From positions 1 through 64,000 of the forward strand of contig NZ_JAGDEL010000024.1 in the NCBI RefSeq assembly GCF_017497975.1: DNA of 64,000 nucleotides. Reading direction: 5' to 3'. Numbering within the stretch: the stretch's first letter is position 1; every line of letters begins with the position of its first letter. The position numbers and the translations under genes are program-made. Below the pieces are notes generated by a model. That model saw only the letters and a list, made by a program, of their open reading frames with translations, had not been told where the DNA came from and ran no database searches. Shown piece after piece: positions 34,392 to 42,193 of the stretch. This stretch comes from Metabacillus bambusae (GTDB taxonomy: Bacteria > Bacillota > Bacilli > Bacillales > Bacillaceae).

Positions 34392-36662
34392 TTATTCTTC
34401 CTGTTTTGCAACTACTTCTGTTATATAATCTGCAATTGAGTTGATTTCTGCTTCAGATAGGTTTCCTTCAAACGATGGCATTGAAGTTCCACCTTGGTTT
34501 ATTTTCTCCACCACTTTATTATGGTCCTTTGCTATTTCACTTTTTTGCAGGTTCGGTCCATTATGACCGTCTGCCCCATCTCTACCATGACATGCTAAGC
34601 AGTTCGCTTCATAAACCGTTCGACCTTCGTCTACATTTGCAGTCGTTTCTGTTCCTTTATCATCAGGGCTTTTTTGTTCTTCCTCATTTGAATTATTTTT
34701 ATCATCAGGATATGCTTCAGCTTTAGGAGCATCTTCGACTTTTTCAATGGTTCCATCTAGCGAGAATGTCCATACTGAATCACCATGTTTTGAACCGGCA
34801 AGCGAGTTTCCTGCAGCAAATACTGTAATATATTGTTTCCCATCGATTTCATAGGAAATTGGTGGTGCATTTACCCCTGCATCGGTCATAAATTCCCAAA
34901 GTTGGTCTCCAGTTTTTGCATCTAATGCGATGAAACGTCCATCACTATGTCCAACGAAGACTAATCCACCTTTAGTTGTTAGTGCTCCACTATAAGCTAA
35001 CGTATCCCATTTCTGTTGCCACACGACCTTATTCGTTTTAACGTCCATCGCTGTAACTGTACCTCTCACTGGAGCTTCTTCTACTGGAGCAATTATACTT
35101 CCGACGTAAGTATTTCCTTGCTCAAGCTCTTCTTCACTTCTTGTTAATGACATATACGAATCATTTCCTAGTACATAAAATAACTCAGTTTCTGGATTAT
35201 AAGCAGATGGTGGCCAATTTGCTCCTCCAAAAGCTGAAGGCTTTGTAACCACTGGTTCCTCCCAGAATGGATCGAATATTTTCCCAATCTTTCCTTTATA
35301 ATTAGGAATGTCACGCTTGATATCTTCTTCAGTCACCACTTGAGGAACAAATGAATCTCCCACCGGAATAGGTTGTGTTGCTGCAGTTGCCTGTCTTTCA
35401 TCCTGCGGTACTGGTGTTTCATTAATACCAATTAACGGCTTTCCATTGGTACGATCTAAAAAGTAAACCCATCCTGTTTTTCCTGCTGAACCAATCGCCT
35501 TTCGCATCTCCCCATCCTTTTCTACGTCAAATAAGATAACAGGATTTGGTGAATCTAAATCCCAAATATCATGATGAACTTGCTGGAAGTGCCATTTGTA
35601 CTCACCTGTTTCTACATCTATGGCAACAACAGAAGCTGAGAATAAGTTATCACCTTTACGTAAGCTTCCGTCTAAATCTGGGGCTGCATTTCCTGTTGAA
35701 AAATAGAGCATACCTAATTCTGGATCAACAGCTGGTGTTTGCCATACTGGGGCCCCACCCGTCATCCAAGCTTTATTGTCAGATGGCCATGTTTCATGTC
35801 CCACTTCTCCAGGTCCTGGTACTGTATTGAAGCGCCATAGCTCTCTTCCTAACTCAGCATCATATGCTGTTACTCGACCACGAATCCCGTATTCTCCCCC
35901 GGATATTCCAGTAAAAACTTTTCCATTATAGTAAAGAGGTGCACTCGTAATGGTAAATCCTTTTTCCCATTCGTCGACCTTCGTTTCCCAAACAACCTCA
36001 CCTGTTTTTTGATCCAAAGCTACAAGTCTAGCATCCAATAAACCTACAAATACTTTGCCTTCACCGATGGCAACTCCGCGACTAGTCCAGCCACAACATA
36101 CGGTTGAAAGCTTTTCTGCAATTTTCGGGCGATATTCCCAAATGGTTTCTCCTGTTTTTGCATCTAAAGCTAATACGTCATTTTCACCTGTAATAACAAA
36201 CATTACTCCATCGTATACGACAGGGCTGGCTTCCCCTGAGTATTTAAAATCAAAACCTGAGCCTAAGTGAGCAACCCATTCTCCTTTCAGTCCACTTATT
36301 GTTGATTTGTTTATTTGATCTAATGGCGAATACCGTTGATTATAAACATTTCCTCCATTTGTAACCCAATCCTCTTTTGGTAGCGTTGTCATTTCTTCGG
36401 TAGTAAATGCTGGTGATACATCACCTTCATAATTTTTATGCTGCTTTACTAATGCTACATCCGTAGAGTTAGTGTTTTCAGCTGTTGCTTCTTCTGTTTC
36501 TTCAGAATCGCTGTCAGTACTTTCAGTGCCTTCCGTTTCTTTTGGCTTACTTTCAGTCATTTGATTCCTCTCACTAGATTGACTTGATTGACAGGCAGTA
36601 GATAGGACTAATAAAAAAGTAAGCAGAACGAGATAAAGCGATTTACTCTTCATTCCTAACAA
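34392..36662 (-). CDS. PQQ-dependent dehydrogenase with C-terminal cytochrome c domain
   Basis: A 756-aa quinohaemoprotein-type alcohol/sugar dehydrogenase predicted to be a membrane-anchored lipoprotein (VLSTACQSS, lipobox Cys near 24) facing outward. After a Ser/Glu-rich linker comes an eight-bladed beta-propeller (about 95-640) with tryptophan-docking repeats (for example ALDAKTGETIWEY). The adjacent Cys pair TVCCGW near 190 forms the ring under PQQ; GISGGEYGIRG supplies the metal-binding Glu; the catalytic Asp is in HHDIWDLDSPNP near 365. A single haem c site, NCLACHGRDG, is near 690. It would oxidise an alcohol or sugar outside the membrane and pass electrons to the chain. The TTG start has AAGGTGG upstream. 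No pqqA-E genes are in the window. Confidence 0.9.
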   Translation of the reverse strand: MLGMKSKSLYLVLLTFLLVLSTACQSSQSSERNQMTESKPKETEGTESTDSDSEETEEATAENTNSTDVALVKQHKNYEGDVSPAFTTEEMTTLPKEDWVTNGGNVYNQRYSPLDQINKSTISGLKGEWVAHLGSGFDFKYSGEASPVVYDGVMFVITGENDVLALDAKTGETIWEYRPKIAEKLSTVCCGWTSRGVAIGEGKVFVGLLDARLVALDQKTGEVVWETKVDEWEKGFTITSAPLYYNGKVFTGISGGEYGIRGRVTAYDAELGRELWRFNTVPGPGEVGHETWPSDNKAWMTGGAPVWQTPAVDPELGMLYFSTGNAAPDLDGSLRKGDNLFSASVVAIDVETGEYKWHFQQVHHDIWDLDSPNPVILFDVEKDGEMRKAIGSAGKTGWVYFLDRTNGKPLIGINETPVPQDERQATAATQPIPVGDSFVPQVVTEEDIKRDIPNYKGKIGKIFDPFWEEPVVTKPSAFGGANWPPSAYNPETELFYVLGNDSYMSLTRSEEELEQGNTYVGSIIAPVEEAPVRGTVTAMDVKTNKVVWQQKWDTLAYSGALTTKGGLVFVGHSDGRFIALDAKTGDQLWEFMTDAGVNAPPISYEIDGKQYITVFAAGNSLAGSKHGDSVWTFSLDGTIEKVEDAPKAEAYPDDKNNSNEEEQKSPDDKGTETTANVDEGRTVYEANCLACHGRDGADGHNGPNLQKSEIAKDHNKVVEKINQGGTSMPSFEGNLSEAEINSIADYITEVVAKQEE

Positions 36663-36926
36663 TTTTATCCACCTTCTTCTGAGTAGTTTTATCCTTTAGT
36701 CAAAAACCTGTCTAAGATGAAATTGCATTACCTCTGTAAGTATTTATAATCATCCTATTTCGTCCAACATTAATATATTCTAAAAAATATAAAAAATCAT
36801 TTCATTTATCCTATATAAATTCATTACATTTGTATGATTTCCCAAAGATACCGATAGATCTTCGGTTAAATAGTAAGTTCAAATTATATAGGTGTACCAT
36901 TTTCAAGAGGAAAAAGGTTTTTAAAT
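36663..36926. other. Upstream region of the PQQ dehydrogenase gene
   Basis: AT-rich stretch between the PQQ dehydrogenase gene and the AEC transporter terminator. It must contain the dehydrogenase promoter; I saw no repeat, cre match, riboswitch or ORF with a ribosome binding site in it. Confidence 0.45.
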
Positions 36927-36958
36927 AAAAAAGACATTATCTTCTCGATAACATCCTT
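36927..36958 (-). terminator. Probable terminator of the AEC transporter gene
   Basis: A short imperfect stem (TTATC around GAGAA with GATAA, extended by mismatched pairs) is followed on the minus strand by TTTTTTATTT, 12 nt beyond the stop codon. Confidence 0.5.
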
Positions 36959-36969
36959 AGGTACAACCT

Positions 36970-37893
36970 TTAAAATAAGATTTTTGCTAAATAAACAACA
37001 ACAGTTACTGTAATACTACTAAATAATGTTGACAATAAAACAGCCTGTGCAGCATATTCTGGATTGTTTTTATATTCAAGCGCAAAAAGTGCACTGTTTC
37101 TTGAGCTTGGAAAGGAACTTGCAATGAATAGTGCTTGTGCTATCGTACCTTCTAAATTTAATACGATGATGATGATAAATGCGATGATTGGAGAAAAAAT
37201 CAAGCGGCCAACTAAACTTAGAATTAGCTGTAACGAAAATTTGGTTAATTTCAAGAAAGCACTTTGAGCCCCAAGTGTGATAAGGGCAATTGCAAGGAAT
37301 GCATTCGAAATATCATCGATTGGGCGCCATATAAAGAAGGGAATTTTGATGGTTAATGCATTAAAAATCATTCCCAAGAGCAAAGCATAAATAATCGGAT
37401 TTTTAAAAAATTCCTTCATTGCCCCTAGTCCTTTTGTATTTACAGAAACCGAGGTCATAAGTCCATATGTATACGTTATGAAATTTTGGAAGATCGTCAC
37501 AACTACTTGAATTGATGTACCGAGAGGATTTTCATGAAACACAAGCTGGCTAACTGGTAAACCGAAGTTTCCCGAATTATTAAGCACAACACTATTTTTA
37601 AATGTTGCTGATAGACTTTGATCAAATTTGAAAACTTTAGCAAGCATGGCACTTAATAGCATTAAAATCAGGTTTTGAATCGTTAAAAAGCCAAGAATTC
37701 GAACAAGAATTTCACCCTTCAAACTAGTTTCATAGATATTCACAAAACTCAAAGTAGGCAAGAGTAAAAAAGTATTTAATTTTGATAATGTGTTCATATC
37801 AAAGAAAAATTTTCGATGCAAAAAAGCACCTAGCCCGATTAATATAAATACAGGTAAAATAACATTTAATATGATTAAATATAAAGTATCCAC
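36970..37893 (-). CDS. AEC-family transporter (auxin efflux carrier/malate-malonate permease type)
   Basis: A 307-aa integral membrane protein with about ten helices in two inverted halves, of the auxin efflux carrier family, whose bacterial members include malonate and malate permeases. LLPTLSFVNIYE near 45, NSGNFGLPVSQLVF near 107 (family signature NxGNxGLP) and ASSFPSSRNSALFALEYK near 270 are visible. The GTG start has AAGGAGG 10 nt upstream. It borders the organic-acid transport island, which suggests a carboxylate substrate, but nothing in the sequence proves it. Confidence 0.85.
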   Translation of the reverse strand: MDTLYLIILNVILPVFILIGLGAFLHRKFFFDMNTLSKLNTFLLLPTLSFVNIYETSLKGEILVRILGFLTIQNLILMLLSAMLAKVFKFDQSLSATFKNSVVLNNSGNFGLPVSQLVFHENPLGTSIQVVVTIFQNFITYTYGLMTSVSVNTKGLGAMKEFFKNPIIYALLLGMIFNALTIKIPFFIWRPIDDISNAFLAIALITLGAQSAFLKLTKFSLQLILSLVGRLIFSPIIAFIIIIVLNLEGTIAQALFIASSFPSSRNSALFALEYKNNPEYAAQAVLLSTLFSSITVTVVVYLAKILF

Positions 37894-37924
37894 CTGAATA
37901 CACCTCCTTTATGTATTTGTAAAA

Positions 37925-38143
37925 GGCTATTTTCTTAGATATTGTTGCTTTAAAGCGAAAACTGTTTAAGGTTGATTGGAACGGATTGCAAGACTCCTGC
38001 GGGAGCAGCGGGACAGGTGAGACTCATGCAGGCGTTTACGCCGAGGAGGCTCACCGCCCGCCCCGCGGAAAGAGAGCATCTCTCGCTGCAATCAACCACA
38101 CCGCACGACTTCGTAAATAGCAACAAAGTTTGCGAAAACAGCT
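37925..38143 (+). mobile_element. MITE-like element family A, copy 3 (219 bp)
   Basis: The ends are GGCTATTTTCTTAG and TTTGCGAAAACAGCT, forming the same ~30-bp imperfect terminal inverted repeat as copy 1. Flanking 8-mers TTGTAAAA (37917-37924) and TAGTAAAA (38144-38151) agree at 7 of 8 positions. The GC-rich core is nearly identical to copy 1 over about 150 bp, with only a handful of substitutions. It lies 31 nt upstream of the AEC transporter start, where it may have pushed the promoter away or now supplies one. The frame 37972-38172 is not a gene. Confidence 0.87.
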
Positions 38144-38200
38144 TAGTAAAAACACAGAAAAAGACCGATTAAATATCAGCCTTCTTCTACATCATTCTAT

Positions 38201-39727
38201 TTAAGCCTCTTCATTAATCACAACGTTACGACCTTTCATTTTTAAAATAATCGGTATTGTCATCCATAAAAGGGCAATAAGAATAAAGATAAGTGAAATT
38301 GGTTTTTCTATAAAAATCATGAAATCACCATTTGACGTTGTTAAAGCTCTTCTCATATTATTTTCTATCATTGGTCCTAAAACTAATCCTAATACAAGCG
38401 GTGCTACAGGATAGTCATTCTTCGTTAAGAAATAACCGATAACACCACATCCTATTAATAATAATAGATCAAAAACAGTAAATTGGACAGCATAAACACC
38501 AAATATGGAGATTGCGATAATGATTGGTAATAAATATTTTGTTGGCGTCTCGATAATTTTCGCAAAGATTTTCACAAGAGGTAAGTTTAAAATAAGTAGC
38601 ATGACATTTCCGATAAACATACTTGCAATCAATCCCCATGCAACTTGAGGATGATCTGTAAAAAATAATGGACCTGGTTGTATATTATACATTATAAGCG
38701 CACCCATTAAGATGGCAGTTGTTCCAGAACCCGGAATCCCTAACGTTAACAATGGGATCATTGCTCCTCCAGAAGCTCCATTGTTTGCTGCCTCAGGTGC
38801 AGCAACACCTTCAATAGCCCCTTGTCCAAATTTACTTGGATTTTTACTTATTTTCTTTTCCATAATATATGAAAAGAAAGAGGCAAGTGTAGCACCTGCA
38901 CCAGGTAAAATCCCGATAAAAAATCCTAATAAAGATCCTCTAACAATTGGTCCAGAGCTATCCTTCATATCCTGTTTTGTTGGTAAAATCCGTTCAACTC
39001 TTGCTATCGAACCCTCAGTCTTTTCTTTTTCAAGTATTGTTTTAAATACCTCTCCAAGGGCAAAAAGTCCGACAGCCACTGTTAAAAACTCAATACCCGA
39101 ATATAATACTGGAATTTCATAAGTAAACCGTGCAACACCAGAAACATTATCCATACCGATTGTCGCAATTAAAAGTCCAACAACTGTCATGATTAACGCT
39201 TTTGTTCTTGACTTTCCTGCAAGACCACTAACCGCACATAGTCCTAAAATCATTAATGAAAAATATTCTGCTGGACCAAATGACAAAGCAACACTAGATA
39301 ATGGTTCTGCTAATATTGTTAGGCCTATAAGTGCAACAATCCCTGCAAAAAATGAACCAATTGCTGAAATAGATAACGCTGCACCAGCTCTCCCTTGTTT
39401 CGCCATTTGGTAGCCGTCTAATGCAGTTACAACTGATGATGATTCCCCTGGTGTATTTAATAAAATAGATGTTGTAGAGCCCCCGTACATTGCTCCATAA
39501 TACACACCAGCTAATAATATTATCGAGCTTGCTGCTGCAGATTCAGGATCAAGGCCAGAAGTAAGCGTTGCTGTAACAGGAATTAATAAAGCAACTCCAC
39601 TCATAGGACCTATACCAGGTAGAACGCCAACCGCTGTTCCTATCAATACTCCAACAAATGCGAATAATAAATTATGCCATTGTAATGCCTCTGCAAACCC
39701 ATGTGTAAGAAATTGAATTGTATCCAA
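38201..39727 (-). CDS. tctA: Tripartite tricarboxylate transporter permease TctA
   Basis: A 508-aa permease with about twelve helices, the large membrane subunit of a TctABC carboxylate importer. Family signatures are GVLPGIGPMSGVALLIP near 40, MYGGSTTSILLNTPGESSS near 80 and GAGATLASFFSYIMEKKISK near 275, with AAPEAANNGASGGAMIPLLTLGIPGSGTT, cited in part as EAANNGASGG, near 312. The TTG start has GGAGGTGG upstream. It is the last gene of tctC-tctB-tctA, 16 nt after tctB. The substrate is likely citrate or another tri/dicarboxylate. Confidence 0.95.
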   Translation of the reverse strand: MDTIQFLTHGFAEALQWHNLLFAFVGVLIGTAVGVLPGIGPMSGVALLIPVTATLTSGLDPESAAASSIILLAGVYYGAMYGGSTTSILLNTPGESSSVVTALDGYQMAKQGRAGAALSISAIGSFFAGIVALIGLTILAEPLSSVALSFGPAEYFSLMILGLCAVSGLAGKSRTKALIMTVVGLLIATIGMDNVSGVARFTYEIPVLYSGIEFLTVAVGLFALGEVFKTILEKEKTEGSIARVERILPTKQDMKDSSGPIVRGSLLGFFIGILPGAGATLASFFSYIMEKKISKNPSKFGQGAIEGVAAPEAANNGASGGAMIPLLTLGIPGSGTTAILMGALIMYNIQPGPLFFTDHPQVAWGLIASMFIGNVMLLILNLPLVKIFAKIIETPTKYLLPIIIAISIFGVYAVQFTVFDLLLLIGCGVIGYFLTKNDYPVAPLVLGLVLGPMIENNMRRALTTSNGDFMIFIEKPISLIFILIALLWMTIPIILKMKGRNVVINEEA

Positions 39728-39743
39728 TTATGCCACCTCCTCG

Positions 39744-40196
39744 TTAAAACCAAATTGGGAATCCTGGTAAAGACCCTTCTAAAACCTCTACAAATAAATA
39801 ATAGACACCACCCGAAAAACATGCTGATAGAATGATAGATTTTATAAGATTATTTCTGTCCATTACTTGAAAACTAATTAATAAGAAGAGAAAAGTTGTG
39901 AGAATAAATCCTAAACTTTCAATAAACAACGCATATGCTAACGCCGAAGTTAAAATAATGAGGAACCGTTTATAATCTAATGTTTCCTTTCCCTTATCAT
40001 GATCGACATATTGAAATGTCTCATAAAACAACCTTAGACTTAGTAATATTAAAACAGCTCCTAAAATTGTTGGAAAAATATCTGAACCAACATTACTCCC
40101 ATAAGCACTTTCAGAAATTTTCCTACTTTCAAAGATAAAAAAAACGCCAATAATCATATAGATCAAACTTGAATAACGATCAAATGTTTTATTCAT
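39744..40196 (-). CDS. tctB: Tripartite tricarboxylate transporter small permease TctB
   Basis: A 150-aa protein with four membrane helices, the small subunit paired with TctA. Segments run at about 10-25, 40-56, 80-112 and 120-142, with the typical IFPTILGAVLILLSLRLFYE. The ATG has GGAGGTGATG upstream. It follows tctC after a strong intercistronic hairpin. Confidence 0.9.
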   Translation of the reverse strand: MNKTFDRYSSLIYMIIGVFFIFESRKISESAYGSNVGSDIFPTILGAVLILLSLRLFYETFQYVDHDKGKETLDYKRFLIILTSALAYALFIESLGFILTTFLFLLISFQVMDRNNLIKSIILSACFSGGVYYLFVEVLEGSLPGFPIWF

Positions 40197-40220
40197 TACA
40201 CATCACCTCCAATGAAAGGT

Positions 40221-40246
40221 ACGGGGAGGATCTCCTCCCCTTTTTC
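40221..40246 (-). promoter_or_regulatory. Intercistronic hairpin between tctC and tctB
   Basis: GGGGAGGA (40223-40230) and TCCTCCCC (40233-40240) form a perfect 8-bp GC-rich stem with a 2-nt spacer. The T run is on the plus-strand side, upstream of the stem in the operon transcript, so it is not a terminator of the minus-strand operon. It probably stabilises the tctC mRNA 3' end. Confidence 0.65.
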
Positions 40247-40252
40247 AAGTTA

Positions 40253-41269
40253 TTATTTCTCCATACCTAGTGCTGTTAATAATTCTTGTACGACTACATT
40301 TTGTTCGTCTAAAAATGATTTAAAATCAGCTGCATTTTTATAATCGCTTTCCCAGCCGTTTGTCTTTAATTCTTCATTCCAAGCTTCACTTTCAGATAAT
40401 TCTTTCAATGTTTTTTCCCAATAAGCTAATTCATCTTCTTTCATTTCTTTAGGACCAAAAATGCCTCGCCAAATCGTAAAATCAGCATCTATTCCTGCTT
40501 CTTTAAATGTAGGTACTTCTGCCAATTCTCCAGTTAATCGTTCTGTAGAACTAACTGCTAATACTCTTACTTTTCCTGATTTAACATATTCACCAATTGT
40601 AGATGCGTCTGTAGCAATTAAGTCTGCATTCCCGCCAAGGAGTGCTGCAATCGCTTCTCCACCACCGTCATATGAAACATACTTCACTGATTTTGGATCA
40701 ATTCCATATTTGAAAGCAGGTAATACGGCTACTAAATGATCCATAGAACCTGGTGCAGATCCACCAGCAACGGTTACTTTAGTTGGATCAGCTTTTATCG
40801 CCTCTAATGCAGAAGGTAAATCGGTGAAAGGTGAGTCATTTTTTACAACGATTGCCCCATAATCTCTCGTTAACTGAGCAAGTGGAGTTGTATCCTTATA
40901 TCCATAAGGACTGTTTCCTTCTTTTTTCTCATGATTTATTAAAATAGGTGGTGAGCTGACCATTAGTTTATATGGGTTATTTTTTTCTTGTGTTGCAAAT
41001 TCAGCCATATAAACAGCTCCGCCACCACCAGGTTTGTTTTCCACAGTCATTGTTTCACTAACTAGTTTTGTTTCACTTAAGATCTTTGCTAATGAACGAG
41101 CAGTTAAATCCCAGCCACCACCTGCACCAGAAGGAGCTACGACTGTAATTGGTTTTTTAGGATAATCTGAAGCGTTACCATCTCCACCGGTTGCCTCCTG
41201 CTTTCCACCACATGCTGCCAACATAAATGTTAATAAACCTACTACGATCCACATCAACACTCTCTTCAT
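40253..41269 (-). CDS. tctC: Tripartite tricarboxylate transporter substrate-binding lipoprotein TctC
   Basis: A 338-aa extracytoplasmic binding protein. The signal ends at LTFMLAACGG (lipobox Cys near 20). The mature protein has the TctC/Bug fold: KPITVVAPSGAGGGWDLTARS near 42-60 (carboxylate loop), AGGSAPGSMDHLV near 168 and TEAGIDADFTIWRGIFGPKEM-like region (cited as FTIWRGIFGPKEM) near 270. It is first in the operon, so it is made in excess over the permease. Regulation by the adjacent two-component system is inferred from position and from the motif at 41453. Confidence 0.93.
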   Translation of the reverse strand: MKRVLMWIVVGLLTFMLAACGGKQEATGGDGNASDYPKKPITVVAPSGAGGGWDLTARSLAKILSETKLVSETMTVENKPGGGGAVYMAEFATQEKNNPYKLMVSSPPILINHEKKEGNSPYGYKDTTPLAQLTRDYGAIVVKNDSPFTDLPSALEAIKADPTKVTVAGGSAPGSMDHLVAVLPAFKYGIDPKSVKYVSYDGGGEAIAALLGGNADLIATDASTIGEYVKSGKVRVLAVSSTERLTGELAEVPTFKEAGIDADFTIWRGIFGPKEMKEDELAYWEKTLKELSESEAWNEELKTNGWESDYKNAADFKSFLDEQNVVVQELLTALGMEK

Positions 41270-41304
41270 TTTTATTCCCCCTTAATTATTTCTCAGAACG
41301 AAAG

Positions 41305-41358
41305 ATGTCAAAGCGCTTATCAACAGTACTAGAATTTTATAGTTTGCAAAACAACTAG
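41305..41358 (+). repeat. Eroded fragment of the AAAAGCG-type repeat
   Basis: AAAGCGCTTATCAACAGTAC and TAGAATTTTATAG followed by AACAACTAGAAAAG match the tail of the repeats at 34159 and 22456. The head of the element is missing. Confidence 0.45.
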
Positions 41359-41390
41359 AAAAGACAGCGTTTGTAAGCGCTGTCTTAAAG
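41359..41390 (-). terminator. Terminator of the two-component operon
   Basis: AAGACAGCG (41361-41369) pairs perfectly with CGCTGTCTT (41379-41387); on the minus strand TTTTC follows. It lies about 110 nt past the response regulator stop codon and before the tctC promoter region. Confidence 0.7.
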
Positions 41391-41452
41391 TTAACAGAAT
41401 TTTTATTTTTATAAAATCTTAACATCATAAGTTCAATTAAACCTAAATAGAT

Positions 41453-41473
41453 CTTTTTGTTCATAAAATTCAC
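41453..41473 (-). promoter_or_regulatory. TTTTTGTTCA motif upstream of tctC
   Basis: CTTTTTGTTCATAAAATTCAC (plus strand, about 190 nt before the tctC start) closely resembles the sequence at 45716 upstream of the malic enzyme gene, and shares TTTTGTTCA with 47501 and 52427. It is a candidate operator for one of the CitB-type regulators. Confidence 0.4.
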
Positions 41474-41497
41474 AGCACAAGATATCATCAAAATACA

Positions 41498-42193
41498 TCA
41501 TAAATGTTTTGTCCGAAAATATCGTCTTTCTGGCCTTCCTACATTTCCATATACTAAATCCGCATATACTTTTTTCTGTGAGATTAAATACTCTAAATAA
41601 CGCCTTGCTGTCGAACGACTAACACCTGATTCTTTGCTAAGCATTTCTGAAGTAATCCCTTCTTCTTTAACTTGTGGAAGGTAATTGAGTATTTTATTTA
41701 ATGTTAATGGATCAATGCCCTTTGGTGCCTCTTCTCCTACTACAAATGAATTTTCTTGTTGAGAATTACGCCAAAGACTTGCAATTTCGTCTTGAGATAA
41801 ATTTTCATTATAATTCAATTTCTCTAGCTTTTTTTGATAGTTTTCTAGACTGTTCTTAAACCTATCAAAGGTTACTGGCTTTACAATATAGTCAGATACC
41901 CCACTTCTAAGTGAGTGACCAACGATGTCTACTTCAGAAGCTGCGGTAATCATGATAATATCAATTTCAGGATTCGTTTGACGTATGCTCTTTATTAATT
42001 CAGTTCCCTTCATATCAGGTAAATACACATCTAAAAGCACAAGTTGTGGTTGAATTATTTCTAATAGTTCAATGGCCTGCTCCCCAGTTGTTGCAATCGC
42101 AATAACTTCAAACCCTTCAACCTTTTTCGTGAATCGGCTATTTATTTCAGCTATTCTAGTATCATCTTCTACAATCATAACTTCAATTTTCAT
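41498..42193 (-). CDS. CitB/DcuR-family response regulator (TctABC-linked)
   Basis: A 231-aa regulator. The receiver domain (about 1-120) has EDDTRIAEI, the phospho-acceptor Asp in LVLLDVYLPDMKG near 55 and the conserved Lys in DYIVKPVTFDRFK near 105. The C-terminal region (about 165-225) has the winged-helix type helix-turn-helix GITSEMLSKESGVSRSTARRYLE (cited in part) typical of CitB/DctR/MalR. It overlaps the kinase gene by 4 nt. Targets are probably tctCBA downstream and the malic enzyme gene upstream. It is a paralogue of the protein at 48524. Confidence 0.9.
   Translation of the reverse strand: MKIEVMIVEDDTRIAEINSRFTKKVEGFEVIAIATTGEQAIELLEIIQPQLVLLDVYLPDMKGTELIKSIRQTNPEIDIIMITAASEVDIVGHSLRSGVSDYIVKPVTFDRFKNSLENYQKKLEKLNYNENLSQDEIASLWRNSQQENSFVVGEEAPKGIDPLTLNKILNYLPQVKEEGITSEMLSKESGVSRSTARRYLEYLISQKKVYADLVYGNVGRPERRYFRTKHL

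Noticed and set aside
41372-41385. Possible cre site TGTAAGCGCTGTCT upstream of tctC
   Set aside because: It is the loop and right arm of a perfect 9-bp terminator stem (AAGACAGCG/CGCTGTCTT); the terminator explains the match better, and the last consensus base is wrong.
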